From Berberis thunbergii (lineage: Eukaryota; Streptophyta; Magnoliopsida; Ranunculales; Berberidaceae), in assembly GCA_003290165.1 (NCBI GenBank), contig QNQO01010766.1, positions 38,943 to 102,942 of the forward strand: 64,000 nucleotides of DNA, given 5' to 3'. A model generated the notes under the pieces. That model saw nothing but the letters and a program-made list of their open reading frames with translations. It did not search any database and was not told the DNA's origin. Position numbers and translations under genes: made by a program. The stretch's first letter is position 1. The number at the start of each line of letters is the position of its first letter. This document shows, piece by piece, positions 20,149 to 32,950 of this stretch.

Positions 20149-23100
20149 ATGTCTGTTACTAGTATATCTGCTGGTGTAAATAATATTATCATGCTTAATG
20201 GGACAAACTTCAAAGACTGGAAAGAGAACGTGTTAATCGTTCTTGGATGTATGGATCTGGACCTTGCCTTAAGGATTGAGCAACTCGCTCCTCTTACAGA
20301 TGCAAGTACTCCTGATGCCAGAAAATACTTTGAGAAGTGGGAACGCTCCAATAGCATGAGTCTCATGCTCATCAAGCGAGGTATTCTAGAAGCCTTTAGC
20401 GGTGCAATATCCGCAGGGGTGACCAATGCCATTGAGTTCCTTACTGAACTTGAAAAGCGTTTTGCTAAAAACGATAAGGCTGAAACAAGCACGCTTTTAG
20501 CTAGTTTGATTTCATTGAAGTACAAAGGCAAAGGGAACATTGGAAAGTATATCATGAAAATGTCTCATCTTGATTCAAAACTTAAAGCATTGAATCTTGA
20601 GTTGTCTGAGGACTTACTCGTGCATCTAGTTTTGATATCACTTCCTCCACAGTACAGTCAGTTTAAGGTCAATTACAACTATCAGAAGGAGAAATGGACT
20701 CTTAATGAGCTCATTTCATACTGTGTGCAAGAGGAAGACATGTTGAAGCAAGACAGAACGGAAAGTGCTCATTTTGCAAGCACCTCTAAAGATAAGGGCA
20801 CAAAATGAAAGAAGGAGAACGAAGCTGCTAAGGGTCCAGCACAAAAGAAACAGAAAGGCAATGAGGGTTGCTTCTTTTGTAAGAAACTTGGACATGTAAA
20901 GAATGAATGTACCAAGTATCACGCTTGGCGTGCTAAAAGTGGTATGTTTCTTGCTTTGGTCTGTTCTGAGGTTAACTTAGCTTCAGTACCTAGAAACACT
21001 TGGTGGTTAGATTCCGGTGCTACTACTCACATAAGTGTTTCTATGCAGGGTTGTCTGAGCTACTGAAAACCAAATGATGCTGAAAGACGCATCTTCGTGG
21101 GTGATGGAAAATCGGTAGAAGTGGAAGCAATAGGAAACTTTAGGTTACTCTTAGGAACTGGTTGTTATTTGGAACTGAAAGACACTTTTGTAGTACCGTC
21201 ATTTAGACGGATTTTGGTTTCTATTTCCTTGTTGGACAAATTTGGATATTGTTGTTTATTTGGAAATAATCAATTTAGTCTTTCATTAAATTCCAATATT
21301 ATTGGTACTGGTTCATTAAACACATTTGATAACCTATATCTTCTTGACACTATTGCCTCATATAATGAAACCTTGCATGTGGAATCACGTGGTACTAAGC
21401 GTAAGCTAAATGAAGGAAATTCATCAAAACTGTGGCACAAACGTTTAGGACATATCTCGAAAACGAGAATGGAGAGACTTGTGTCAGATGGCATAATATA
21501 TTCTCTTGATTTTTCAAACTTTGATGTCTGTATTGAGTGCATCAAGGGAAAACAGACCAAACAAAATAGATTGGGTGCAAACAGAATTTCAGATGTCTTA
21601 GAATTGATCCACACAGATATTTGTGGACCATTCCCTTCGACTTCTTGGAATGGCCAACAATATTTTATATCTTTCATGAACGATTACTCACGCTATGGGT
21701 ACCTATATCTCATTCATGAGAAATCCGAGTCACTGGACATGTTCAAAGCTTTCAAAGTTAAGGTTGAGAACCAACTCAACAAACGAATTAAAAGTGTCAG
21801 GTCTGACTGTGGTGGTGAGTATTACGACAGATATGATGGTTCCGGTGAACAATGTTCAGAACCATTTGCTAAATTCCTAGAGGAATGTGGAATCGTCCCA
21901 CAGTACACCATGCTGGGATCACCTAGCATGAATGATGTAGCTGAAAGACGAAACCGAACTCTTAAGGACATGGTAAGGAGTATGATCAGTCATTCTACCT
22001 TACCTGAATCACTCTGGGGAGAAGCACTAAAGATTGCAGCTTACATCCTTAATGGAGTACCAATTAAAGCAGCTGCCAAAACACCTTATGAACTTTGGAT
22101 AGGCAGAAGATTTGGTCTAAAGCATTTTCACATTTGGGGATGTCCAGCTGAAGCAATGCCTTATCGGCCGAATGAAAAGAAATTGAACTCCAAAACAGTG
22201 AGCAACTACTTCATTGCCTACTCTGAGCGATCAAGGGGCTACAAGTTCTATAATCCCACTATTAAGTCCATTTTTGAAACGGGGACAACAACGTTTTTTG
22301 AGGATGTCGAGTTTGGGGGGAGAAATAAGGTAAGAGACATTGTCTTTGAGGAGGAACCGATTTCGACTCCTACTATTGTTGTTGACAATGTACATGTTCC
22401 AATACCTGACATTGATCAAGAAGCAGATCTGGAACCTCAACAGGACAATGTTGAACTACTCCCTGCTCAAATTGTCATTGATCAACAAACTCAACAACCT
22501 CAAGATCAAATGCCATTAAGGAAATCCACGAGAGAAAAGAAAAGAGCTATTTCGGATGATTATATGGTTTTTCTCCAAGAACATGAGGAAAATGATGGAT
22601 TGGTGGAAAATGATCCAATCAACTTCAATCAAGCCATGCAGGATTCTAACTCTCAAAAGTGGATAGATGCTATGAATGAGGAGTACAAGTCTATGCAAGA
22701 CAATCAAGTTTGGGATCTTGTCCCATTACCTGAAAATACAAAGGCTATTGATTGTAAATGAATATTCAAAACCAAGAAGGACTCAAAAGGTAATGTGGAA
22801 AGATATAAAATTTGTCTTGTAGGTAAAGGCTTCACTCAAAAGGAAGACATCGACTATAAAGAGACTTTCTCTCCAGTGTCAAAGAAAGACTCATTTAGGA
22901 CAATCATGGCTTTTGTTGCACATTTTGACTTTGAGTTGCATCAGATGGATGTTAAAACAACATTTCTCAATGGCGACATTGATGAAACAATTTATATGGT
23001 GCAACCAGAAAACTTTGTGTCTAAAGACCCAAAGAATATGGTTTGCAGACTAAAGAAATCCATCTATGGCTCTAGCAAGCTTCCCGTCAATGGTACTACA

Positions 23101-24194
23101 AATTTCATCAAGTAATTGTCTCGTTTGGTTTTGAGACAAATGTTGTTGATAACTGTGTGTATCATAAGTTCAGTGGGAGTAAGCATATCTTCTTGGTTTT
23201 GTATGTTGATGACATATTGTTTGTCACTAATAATATAGACATGTTCCACGAAATCAAGATATTTCTATCAAAGAAATTTGAAATGAAAGATATTGGTGAA
23301 ACTTCTTTTGTCTTAGGAATTCAGATATACCGGGATTGTTTTCGGGATATTCTTGGATTATCACAAAAGGGCTATATAGAAAAAATGCTTAAAAGGTTTG
23401 GCATGCAAGATTGTAAACCAGAAGATACCCCTATATCTAAAGGAGACAAATTCAGTCTTAAACAGTGTCCTAGGAATAAACTTGAAGTTGTAGAGATGCA
23501 AAAGATCCCTTATGCATCCGCTGTTGGGAGTCTTATGTATGCTCAAGTATGTACACGTCCAGACATAACATTCATTATTGGAATGCTTGGCAGATATTTG
23601 GATAACCCTGGGATTAGTCACTGGAAAACAACTAAACGAGTTATGAGATATTTACAGAGAACTAAGGATTACATGCTCACATACAAGAAGTCAGATCAGT
23701 TGGAGATCATAGGGTATGCTGATTCTAATTTTGTTGTATGTCAAGATAGTAGAAAATCTACATCAGGCTACATTTATCTATTAGCTGGAGGAGCTATTTC
23801 TTGGAGAAGTGCTAAGCAGACACTCATAGATTCTTTCATCATGGAAGCAGAATATGTGGCGTGTTTTGAGGCCTCCAACCACGGATTATGGCTGCGTTAT
23901 TTTGTCACTGGGCTGCGCATTTTGAATGATATAGAAAGACCACTAAAGTTATATTGTGACAATAAGTCAACAGTTTTATATGCTGACAACAACAGGAGCT
24001 CGTCTAGGTCAAATCATATTGACATAAAGTTCTTGGTTGTGAAGGAGAGAGTAGAGAATAAACAGATTTTCATAGAGCATATTGGGACAAACTCCATGAT
24101 TGCGGATCCGCTTACTAAGGGATTACCACCTAAGGTCTTTCATGAGTGCACCGCTCATATGAGTGTTATGTCACATGAGGATATCATGGTTTAG
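20149..24194 (+). pseudogene. Copia gag-pol polyprotein, disabled
   Basis: One frame from ATG 20149 carries a UBN2-type gag. It has a CCHC knuckle (CFFCKKLGHVKNEC, about 20872-20913), an aspartic protease (WWLDSGATTHIS), integrase HHCC (H-x4-H...CIEC) and catalytic DDE blocks ([24 protein letters not shown]). Reverse transcriptase (YVDD at about 23203) and RNase H (YADSN, EAEY, YCDNKS) follow. The order PR-INT-RT-RH is Copia. Three in-frame TGA stops lie at 20806, 21064 and 22759, the last where the family has Trp. A one-base loss near 23070 shifts the RT frame, after which the rest is open to the TAG at 24192-24194. The element cannot make a full polyprotein. RNase H to RT is otherwise well preserved. 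Confidence 0.93.
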
Positions 24195-24289
24195 TGAGAG
24201 TTTTTTGTTGTTGTTCTATGATGGATTTTTGGGCACATTGGTGTAATTTAGTATTTTCTGAAGAAATAACACTACAAGAAAACAGTAAT

Positions 24290-24570
24290 TTAGCGACGGT
24301 GGATAAAGGTATTTAGCGACGGTTTTGACCGTCGCTAAATAATACAGCGACGGTTGGCCAACCGCTGCTAATAAAGGCGTCACTAGGTCATTCAGCGACG
24401 GTTTTAAGCAACCGCTGGCATAACCGTCGCTAAATACTATATAGCGACGATTTAATGTAGCGACGTTTATAACCGTCGCTAAATACTATATAGCGACGGT
24501 TTATAACCGTCGCCAAAATTCGATGAACAATCCAACTTTTGCCTTTTAGCGACGATCTGCAACCGCCGCT
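24290..24570. repeat. CACTA sub-terminal repeats, left
   Basis: At least eight copies of a ~10-13 bp motif (AGCGACGGTT) in direct and inverted orientation, many forming back-to-back hairpins such as GACGGTTTTGACCGTC. Confidence 0.8.
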
Positions 24571-24599
24571 AAATTCCCTTTGATAATTCAAATTTTTTT

Positions 24600-25535
24600 A
24601 CCATAAAAAAATCATATTTTTCAACCTGTAGTGTTTTCTTTTCATTGGGTGCAGATAATCTATCCAACATATGCACCACAACTTTTAGACTCAAATTAAA
24701 AATCAAATATAAACGACACCAAACTAAACTCATATGATACCATCATCATACATTAAGAGGAACTTTAATTTCATTTCAAAATCAATATTATACATGGTCC
24801 AAAAGAAAAATACAAATTAAAATTGTTACAAATTGTCAATACTTACATCTAACAACCAAAACCGAAGTTGTACAATGGTTGTCTCAGGGTCGTTGTTTAC
24901 AGGGCCTCACCGACCTTGAGCTCATCAGTAAGCCGCTGGCCAAGATTAAGCTATCTACGTTTTGTCTCAAGATTTCTCATCAGAAAGGCCTGGAATGGAA
25001 TGCCCTTGAAGTCTGACAATTTACAAATAATTGTATGTCAAGTGGCAGCCAAAAAACTGTTAAAGCAAAAAACAAGAAATAAATAACTGATCTAAACAGA
25101 ACACCAATTCCAAGAAACTTAAGGCATAAACAGAATCAAATTTTCTTAGTCAATACCATTCCTTGTCATCTCCTTCACTGATCAATGGAAAGAAAAGAAA
25201 TTGCATAGTTGAAAACATTTCAAATGAAAATGACAAACTAAAATGACTTACTTTGCCAAATTGGATCAATTGAGGACGGGATAGCAAATCCTAGGACGAG
25301 ATGGCAAATCTACACCTGCTGATGTCCCTGCCATATCAACAAAAGTAAAAAAATAGTGACGCTTTGAGTCAGTCTTTAGGAAAAAATCATGTTGTAAACT
25401 AGATGTGTGCTAAGTTTGAACTCTATAAGACATATGGACTGAATATGTAACACAAATCTTAATCAAGCATGAAAGCTGTACTAGCAATCTTTACCATTGT
25501 CAATTGAATCACTCAAATTTAAGGCAAGATAATGA

Positions 25536-25567
<32 letters not shown>

Positions 25568-25950
25568 CCTGAATTGCTAGAAAATAAATTGATACACCCA
25601 TAAATAATAATAAAAATATATAATTTTTTTTTGACACCATACACCCAAATATGAATTAGAAATCCAAGCAAAATGAAGCCAACAAAGATGATAACAGCTA
25701 AACTGAAATGAAACAACATCAAAATAACAAGTTCATAATAAGAAATCTCCATTCAGTCAAAAAACAAAAGGCTTTCCTACAAAAGTTCATAATAAGAAAA
25801 TGATAAGGATACCATTTGATCAGCATTTTGCACACATAAGTTAGTATTTTTGGATGAAAAGAGTGACAAAGTTATACATTAATTTCTGGTGAAATTGTTA
25901 TTTGAACAATATTGTGTTACCGTAAGGGATCAAACTAGTACAAAATATAT
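24600..25950. other. CACTA interior, left; no gene recognised
   Basis: A GC-richer block at 24865-25030 could be a remnant of a captured exon, since it stands out from its AT-rich surroundings, but neither strand gives a match I can name. A (TTTTC)n tract lies at 25536-25567. Confidence 0.35.
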
Positions 25951-25954
25951 TACC

Positions 25955-26660
25955 TTTCAGCAGGTCCTTCCAAATCCTCGGCTTCCTCTTGTATTTGAGA
26001 TAAAATTTCTTTCTTTTCATCAATGCTACCACTGACAAAGTCCTTCACCAAGAGATGCAGACTTTCAACTATACCAGCCTATAACAACCAGAAAGATCAA
26101 ATAGTAACAAATTCAACAGGTTCGTATTAGTACTGGTGGTAGCGCTCTGCGTAATTAGTATTGATGTAAAGCTATCTGATACTCACATCAGAAGTAAGTT
26201 TTCCATTTGGATCACGTCCGGTACCACAATGTTCGTTGATGAATAATATGAAGTCCTCCAAATCTAATTCACCATCATAGTCTTCACCATCTTTATTGTG
26301 CTTAGGAAAGAATTTCACCATAGGATAACCACTGATATCATACCTGCAAGTTACCAACACATGAAGCAATTTTTTCTGCTTTTTGAGAGTTACTAGAACT
26401 TTTCCGTTGAAATAAAACTTCAAGTTTATTTAAACTCACCTGTCAGCCAGGTCCTTATGTTTTTCAGCATTCAGTTTAGCAATTACAACATCCTCTTCCA
26501 TTTTATAGGCTGTGGCGAGCTTTTCATAATCCTACAAGATGGAATAACACAACGAAAGCTTTCAATATGTATAAGAGCACTTGTAACTTAATTAGACACA
26601 AGATCCCCTTAGCTATAAACAATCCAAGACACTTACAGGAGCCAGTTTTTTGCAATGCTC
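25955..26660 (-). pseudogene. Captured exons of a PDI-like (PDIL2 / Erp29-domain) gene
   Basis: Four minus-strand exon pieces with preserved splice signals. About 26655-26632 has FEHCKKLAP, the end of a thioredoxin CxxC active-site exon with the first Cys region lost. About 26533-26443 has DYEKLATAYKMEEDVVIAKL and NAEKHKDLADR. About 26342-26190 has YDISGYPMVKFFPKHNKDGE, EDYDGELDLEDFILFINEH and GTGRDPNGKLTSD. About 26078-25958 has AGIVESLHLLVKDFVSGSID and EKKEILSQIQEEAEDLEGPA. The last block belongs to the helical D domain that follows the second thioredoxin domain in plant PDI-D proteins of the ER. Signal peptide, first domain and C-terminus are missing. Exon-intron structure is kept, so capture was from genomic DNA, not mRNA. 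Reading frames are intact within exons, so a chimeric transcript is possible, but no functional enzyme is. Confidence 0.85.
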
Positions 26661-26669
26661 AAACCTAGA

Positions 26670-28440
26670 GAGAAATATTTGTAAAGGTTATAAAGGATAA
26701 CAGTGAATTGACAACTTAATTTCCTGCAATACCTCTTTTGCCTAGGCATCCAAACAAACTAAAAATACATGACTATTTTGCATTCTCATCTTGAATACCT
26801 TCCTATGCAAAAGCATAGCAGGGTGTCACCTTTTTTAAAAAGGTCTGAACTCCAGCATTGTCATCCTAATAGTTTCAAGTAAAGACTTTTCAGACTTAAC
26901 ATCCAAATAATGAACTAATGCAGCATTACTCAAGGTTAACCTGCATGAGTCTCAATAAGTACTAACCTAATGGGAAATCTGAACAAGGATCTAACCAAAG
27001 AGAGAACAGCATGAAGTAACTACACAAAGTCTAAAGATGTGTTCTCTGTAACATATGTTTTTAAGGTAAGCTTGGAAGCAACTTCTGGGGATGACTGGCT
27101 TTAAAGAAATCTACAATTCTAAAAGGTCAGAAGTCTAACATTATTCATGCATCGTCATTTCCAAATGAAAACATTAAACTATTAACTGCAAGAGTTGTAA
27201 CACTCTCTTTCACATAATAAATTCATGCCAGCTTATAACGTGTTGGAGTTGCATGCACCATAGGATGTCCAACTATAAGCTATCAAGAAATCTTGAAAAT
27301 TCTTTAGGTATGGGCACTTTCACAAGTTTTCTCAAATACATTACAGCAGTTCTTTCTTCTTCTTTTTTAATGCAAAAATGTGGCATTCCAGACGGCATTT
27401 GAATTTGGCATTGTCTTTCGATTCCAGTAACAAGGGTATGACGCAACCAGAGAAAAATTTCTACAACTTAGTTTGTTTTATCTAGTAAAAAAATCCCGGA
27501 TCACCCTCCTTTCCAATTCTCAAACACCCTTTTGCAGCTTACATCCATATCTGCAACTGATTTCTCCATCCCTTCATTGAACTGATGCCCCAATTATTCA
27601 ACAAACCCGACCACCCTAAACTGCTTCCCACAGCCCTTCTCTTCCTCATTTTTCAATCCACATTTGAACTGTTTCCCCCTCTCTTCTTCATATTCGTCTA
27701 CAGCAGGTATATCATCCTTTTTCGTTTTATTTATCTCCATTTTTTTTGTTTTTTCCCTATCCCTCTGGTCTCTTCTTCCTAGGCAGCTAATCTCTTTGTT
27801 TCTCTCTTCTAGTTTCTCCCTTCTCATTTCCTTAGCTAAAGGACCAACAACAACCTGCTCGCACCACAGGAGACCCCATGAGAGATTACCATCACAAGTA
27901 GCAAAAAAAAAACATATCATAAAGCTGAAACTAAATAACCCCGAGAGATGACCACCCAAAACAGCCAGCTAAAGACCCCCCATCGCCCCAGCATGAGCAA
28001 TGGTACTGCAGCTGGGATTAATAGCACGACCACAGCTCAGTCCGCCCAAGTGCATCTTATGGAACTCCTCCACCAACCAAAGACAAAGACAATGTAAGCT
28101 GCAAAAGGGTAGTTTGTTTTATCTAGTACAAAGAAACAAAGAGAGCAGCTGACCTCTTGGGAGGCCATTTTACAGGAAACTTATTAATGAGTTCAGCTCA
28201 TTTGTTGATGACTTAAAGAAAATAGTTTTATTAATGTGGACGCAATTGTTTATGAGTGGTTGTAATAAGCTCCTTTATTTGATTTATTTAAAATGAAAGT
28301 TTGTGGGCCTTTATTAACTTCCTCTGCTCTTCAGGAAAAAAAAAAGTATTCATGATAGTTATAAGTGCCAAAAAATCTTAAACTGTACAATATTTATGAA
28401 GGAATTATCTGAATTCTCAAGGTACCAAAACAATTTATTT
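26670..28440. other. CACTA interior, no gene recognised
   Basis: AT-rich and CT-rich sequence. The CT-rich tract 27660-27830 gives low-complexity ORFs on both strands. May hold unrecognised intron sequence of the captured genes. Confidence 0.4.
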
Positions 28441-28446
28441 ATTACC

Positions 28447-28620
28447 TTGTAAACAGAACCGAAGCCTCCTTCCCCAAATTTATATGCATAAGAAAAATCC
28501 TTTGTAGCAATTCTTATAGTAGCTAGATCAAGTCTAAGTGATTTTATGCTTTCAATCTCGCTATTTGTGCTTTTGATTCCATCTTCATTTAAGATCGCAT
28601 CGTCTTTCATGTCTGCTTGA
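28447..28620 (-). pseudogene. Captured exon of a receptor-like kinase
   Basis: Minus-strand SLRLDLATIRIATKDFSYAY followed by KFGEGGFGSVYK is the juxtamembrane end and glycine-rich ATP loop (GxGxFGxVYK) of a plant receptor-like kinase, most like the cysteine-rich (DUF26) group. A GTAATA donor follows immediately (28446). Only this exon is present; the kinase catalytic part is absent. Confidence 0.75.
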
Positions 28621-29126
28621 AAAATAAACAATTAAGACTCGTCCTCCAGGGTACACTAATCACCAACAAGTACACCTCAGTAAACACACTATCGAATGTT
28701 GAAGAACACCTCATTGAACAAGTTGTTGGACTGTTGAACTTGATTAAGATAATCCATATAAACATCATGATACAACCATGGGAAGTGAGAAACTAATGTA
28801 ACTTTTTTGCATCAAGCTTTGGTAAAACCAAAATGATGAAATATTTTCAGTGCATAAAACAAAGAAGTTAATAAGACTGATAAGATATACAAAAAAAACA
28901 AAGCAAACTTCAGAACAACTCAATAGAGTATGAAATTTGACAATTTTTACAAAAATGTAATATGTAATAAAGACCTAACTTGTTAATATGCTTCCATTGT
29001 CATAGACTTTGAAGTTGAAGCTATAATGAATCTATAAGAAGAATGAGCTGATGAAGAAATGAAGAACTCACCTGAAGAAGAAGGATTGTTCAATCGCTCG
29101 ATTGTGTTGAGGGACCAATCGATCGT

Positions 29127-29345
29127 TCAATAAGGTGTAGCAAGGGTTGCAATCGATGAGGGAGGCGGTGATGGTGATAATGGAGGTGGTGGAGATGAAC
29201 AATTTTCCCAGTACAAATAATCAAAATCCACATCAAGAATCGAACAATCTTCCTTTGTACCCAAAATTTTCTCAACATTCAAACTCAAATTGATGAACAA
29301 TACAAACAACAACAAGAATCGAAATGAAAGAGAAGGTGTCAACAT
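29127..29345 (-). other. Possible captured first exon (signal-peptide-like ORF)
   Basis: Minus-strand ORF starting with a hydrophobic stretch (FRFLLLFVLFINLSLNVEK) followed by a Pro/Ser-rich part (PPPPLSPSPPPSS). It resembles the N-terminus of a secreted plant protein but has no identifiable domain. It lies near the right end of the CACTA element, where a promoter and first exon of a captured gene would fit. Chance is not excluded. Confidence 0.25.
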
Positions 29346-29807
29346 TCACAGAGATGGAGGAGAAACTCATCAGATCTATCAAACCTTAATTGCATCTCTC
29401 ACACCGAGCGAATTCGACCAAGAAACACCAAAACCTAAAATTCGAAGAACACAAAATCTCTGTAAAATGAGGAGAAACAAGAATCCCTGCCTTCCAATTG
29501 AGCATGAACGAGAAGAAACAATCAACAATTTGATGGTTTGTTGTTCAAAATCACTAAAAACTCGGTCGAGTATCTATTCTTTTGCGCAACTTTCCCCTTT
29601 TTTGTTGATTTATTTTCTTAATAGAGTAAAGAGAGAGAGGGAGAGAGGAAGGAAGAAGAAAAGATGGAAGCAAACATTGGTGGGAGGTGGTGATAGTGCT
29701 GGTGGTGAGTGGTGGACGAGTTAGGGGGAAGAGGACGATGGAGAGTGGAGATCAAGAAAATAAGGGATAGGGTTTTAAGGGACGATTAGGTAAAAAAATC
29801 TATTTTT

Positions 29808-29945
29808 ATTTATAACGACAGTTAAATCCGTCGCCATTAACTATAACCGTCGTTAAATAATATTATTCTACGACGGTTGAACAACCGTCGTTGAATAAAG
29901 TATTTGGCGACGGTTTTTTTCAACACGTCGCTAAATAACCGCCAC
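29808..29945. repeat. CACTA sub-terminal repeats, right
   Basis: Fewer, more diverged copies of the same GCGACGGTT / AACCGTCG motif, ending 20 bp before the inverted terminus. Confidence 0.75.
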
Positions 29946-30280
29946 TAACTTGCCAATTTCTTGTAGTGTAAAGTCTTCAGTCAATTGTCTGTTTATTATA
30001 TGTTTGATCTCATTAAAGATTAAAGTTGGACCGGTTGGAAATATACATGTTTTGATCACATCACATGTAATTTTCATACTCTACATCCATGTTTGATCTA
30101 TGTCATTTGATTATATTGGTATATGTGACTATTGATGGATTTAGTTACGCTACTTGTGACGCAAATCAATTTAATCCTATATTAGTATAGTCAATGGACG
30201 AGATTGTTTCGGAATACCTTTACTTGTGATAGCAAGTTTTGAGCTCATAAAGTTATACACATTAAAGGTAACATATATGG

Positions 30281-30294
30281 CCAAAGTGGGAGAT
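30281..30294 (+). other. Polypurine tract of the Copia element
   Basis: AAAGTGGGAGA sits directly before the 3' LTR start TGTTAG at 30295, the expected position for plus-strand priming. Confidence 0.75.
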
Positions 30295-30736
30295 TGTTAG
30301 ACAAATCCAATAATGTGGGCACACATATGTAATATAATGTGTATTACTATCTTAAAGTGTAGTCCACCTAATATGTGATCTAATAGGGGTGTTGGACTAT
30401 AATGTATTAATAAATAACATTGTGTAAATAAAGATGTAATTTCTAATTCAATGAGGGGCAGAATTGAAAATTCACAGCCCGTAAGTTGACGGGTTATGAC
30501 TTACGAGCATTATAAATATGGCTCGGTCCCCAATTGAGTGTTGTGCGTGAAAAGAGATAACCTTTGGCATTGTCTTCTATATCCTCTCAACAGATAATCT
30601 AAGAAAACGCTTGAATTAATCGGAAAATCCAAACTCATCACAATCAAAGGGAAAATTGATATGGATTAAGGTATATTTCTATTCTTCTTATTCCATTGAA
30701 TCAACTAGAGTCTTAAGTTTTTGGTTTAAATACATA
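30295..30736 (+). repeat. 3' LTR of the Copia element
   Basis: 442 bp, starts TGTTAGAC and ends TACATA before the target repeat ACTCTC. Several substitutions separate it from the 5' LTR, and the final CAACA has decayed. It has a single, unduplicated copy of the segment that is tandemly repeated at the 5' end. Confidence 0.9.
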
Positions 30737-30742
30737 ACTCTC

Positions 30743-32560
30743 ATGACTTGACACCAAGCACTTTGAGTTTGATCAATGTTACATCTTCGATTCTTGATCA
30801 AGTCCACACAAACAACAACTGTAAATCTTTCAAGTTGTGTTGCTGCACTATGAATCTGCATGGCTAATTTGGTGACAATGAGGGCAAATTAAAGTACTTT
30901 AATTTGCTTTTGTTATGTGACATAAAGTATTCATTTTATCATCTCCACCATTTATCAATCAACCAGTCTTTGTTGAGAAAACTTTTCATCTTTTTGATAG
31001 GGGCATATCCTGTGTTTGGATTTAGTCAAAAGATCGCAAATTTGAATAGATGTGTACAATTGGAGATTATCTATCTTTTTTTTTCCCCAATAAATTGGAG
31101 CTTTTGGTTTACAAACCTAAAATAAAAGAACATAGTCTTGCTTTCTACAAAATTTGACTTGAGTTCTAATTTAATGTGGTTTCAACCATCTAAGTCACTA
31201 AAAATCTTTAATGATTAGATTAACTTTGAATAAAAAAATAAGTCCATCCATTCAGGGGAAAGGGGAAGGGGTTGTTTATGTTTGTTTTTAGAAAAAAAAT
31301 CTAATTAGCCTGGTGTTTGTGTCTGGTTGGTGTTTGGGGAGGGTGTTTAATATGTAAGTGTCAATTCTACTCATTTTTTCATGAATTTGGAAAAAATGAA
31401 TAAAATTAACACTCACGTACTTGGCACCCTCTCCAAGCACACCCATTAGTGCTCTCTCCCTGAACGGCATAGAAAGGTTCTTATTTCTAATTAGAAATAA
31501 ACTTCTAACTAACTTCTTAATATGAGCTTTGATCAATATTTATACCGTTTAACTTCTTACTTAGCTTCTAATTAGAAGTAGAAGGTCTGATTCAAAATAA
31601 ACAAAAAGAATATGCTTACTAAAAGGTTAAGTTTTGAGATGCTTGGTTCGAGTTCTAATTGTGATTCCTAATCAACTTCCAATTCAAGGTGAAATTCGAA
31701 TTCTAATTAACTACTTAATGAAAACAAACACCACCTAGTAATCAATATTTTGAGGTCAAAGTCATTAAAATGTCCCTTCTTAATTTGTTAATAAAGGTGT
31801 GGTGGTTGATATCACACGTCACAGATTTAAATTCGGCCGATGGCATGGGACGGAGAGAGTTAAAGGAAAATAAAAATAAAATTGTTGGGTCAATATAAGA
31901 ATAAACTTTTTGTGATTTTATTCTAAAGTGATTTCTCATGAAGCATTACTAAACTTTGTTGGGTCCTCCACTTAGCAATGCATCTGATTTAATACCAGGC
32001 ACTTTGAATGTGATAAGATGATACTATGACATATTCACATCCACTTCTTGTCAACATGGTGAGCATTTTTGAACATGATGAGCATTTTTGGTACTAAGTT
32101 GTACAAAGTACACACAGACAATAGTTTTTACAGGTCTATTTTCCTGTTTGTTTGTGGGTGGTGGTGTAACTTGCATGGCTTGGTGACAAGAGAAGACTAA
32201 CTCCTTTTTCTTTGGTGGGAATCTATAGGTGAACTTAGCCACCAGATAGCATCTAATCAATCAACCATAATGTTTTACTTGCGTAACACAACTTCTCAAC
32301 TCCACCACTAGTCCACTACACTCTACTGTACATGATTTTTGACATGTGAAAAAGAAGTTATAATTCATGATAGAGTATGTGAGGAGTAAATGGAATCAAG
32401 GATATTCAAAGAATGGAACTTTGATGAAGATCATTTTTCTTTGTTTGGTATGATTGATTGGGATTGATTGGTTCCTTGTCTAGAAATCCACTTTTATTTT
32501 GACAATTTAATTAGTGTAATTCATACAAGAAATCAAGAATCTTGTTCTTATGGATTGAAG
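30743..32560. other. Intergenic, no gene seen
   Basis: AT-rich. Includes TTAGAAGT / ATTAGAAAT-type short repeats at 31480-31720. No exon recognised. Confidence 0.4.
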
Positions 32561-32561
32561 T

Positions 32562-32720
32562 TATGTCTAAAGCTAATGGTAGTTAGATTAATTGGCTAAG
32601 GCTCTGATGGTTTGATCCCCACATCTTAGATTCGATACCCACCAACAACATGGTTACGTTTCGCATTAAGATAGTGCTTGAATTCAGCTGTTGAGATAGT
32701 TCTTTTTTACTATTTTATAG
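32562..32720 (+). mobile_element. SINE-like fragment
   Basis: A-box-like TAGTTAGATTAATTGGCTA and B-box-like AGATTCGATACCC occur about 45 bp apart, the layout of a tRNA-derived SINE head. No poly-A tail or target duplication is visible. Confidence 0.3.
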
Positions 32721-32950
32721 TGTTTTCACATTAAGGATCTTCTAGAAAACATTTGGGAATAGACCCACTCTTAGCTACTAATGAAAAAAGATTCACCCTA
32801 TCTACAAGTTCAAACTTCACAAAGAAATTAATCCTAATAAAGTTATATATATATATGCTTGAATCATATTCTTGGTGCACACCTTGCAGTATTGATCCCT
32901 ACCATAGTTTGAAAATAAACCCCTATAATTGTTTAAGAAACCATGGTAAA

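Larger units (their letters stand above)
24270..29968. mobile_element. Non-autonomous CACTA (En/Spm) transposon
   Basis: 5.7 kb. Left end CACTACAAGAAAAC (24270); right end TTTCTTGTAGTG (29968) is its inverse. The 3-bp TAA at 24267-24269 and 29969-29971 is the target duplication. Sub-terminal arrays of TTTAGCGACGGTT and its inverse AACCGTCGCTAAA occupy about 24290-24570 and 29810-29945, the usual transposase-binding region of this superfamily. No transposase ORF is present. The interior holds fragments of host genes instead. It lies between the RNase H stop and the PPT of the Copia element, so it inserted later. Confidence 0.93.
17953..30736 (+). mobile_element. Complete, inactive Copia LTR retrotransposon (with nested CACTA)
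   Basis: 5' LTR begins at 17953 (TGTTGGACAAATCC); 3' LTR is 30295-30736 (TGTTAGACAAATCC). Flanking 6-bp ACTCTC copies (17947-17952, 30737-30742) mark the target duplication. The order LTR, PBS, leader, gag, protease, integrase, reverse transcriptase, RNase H, PPT, LTR defines the Copia superfamily. Total span is 12.8 kb; removing the 5.7 kb CACTA insertion leaves about 7.1 kb. The coding region carries in-frame stops and a frameshift, so the copy is not autonomous. The LTRs differ by several substitutions, so the insertion is not recent. Confidence 0.95.

Noticed and set aside
21270..21677. 135-codon minus-strand ORF
   Set aside because: Antisense shadow of the Copia integrase region.
24290..24570. 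Regularly spaced short repeats resembling a CRISPR array
   Set aside because: Repeats occur in both orientations with irregular spacing and sit next to CACTA ends; they are transposon sub-terminal repeats in a plant genome.
24868..25086. 72-codon ORF in a GC-richer block of the CACTA element
   Set aside because: Tested against the C-terminal part of PDI on the minus strand and found no convincing match; function not assigned.
27585..27959. Overlapping ORFs inside the CACTA element
   Set aside because: CT/GA-rich low complexity on both strands; no domain.
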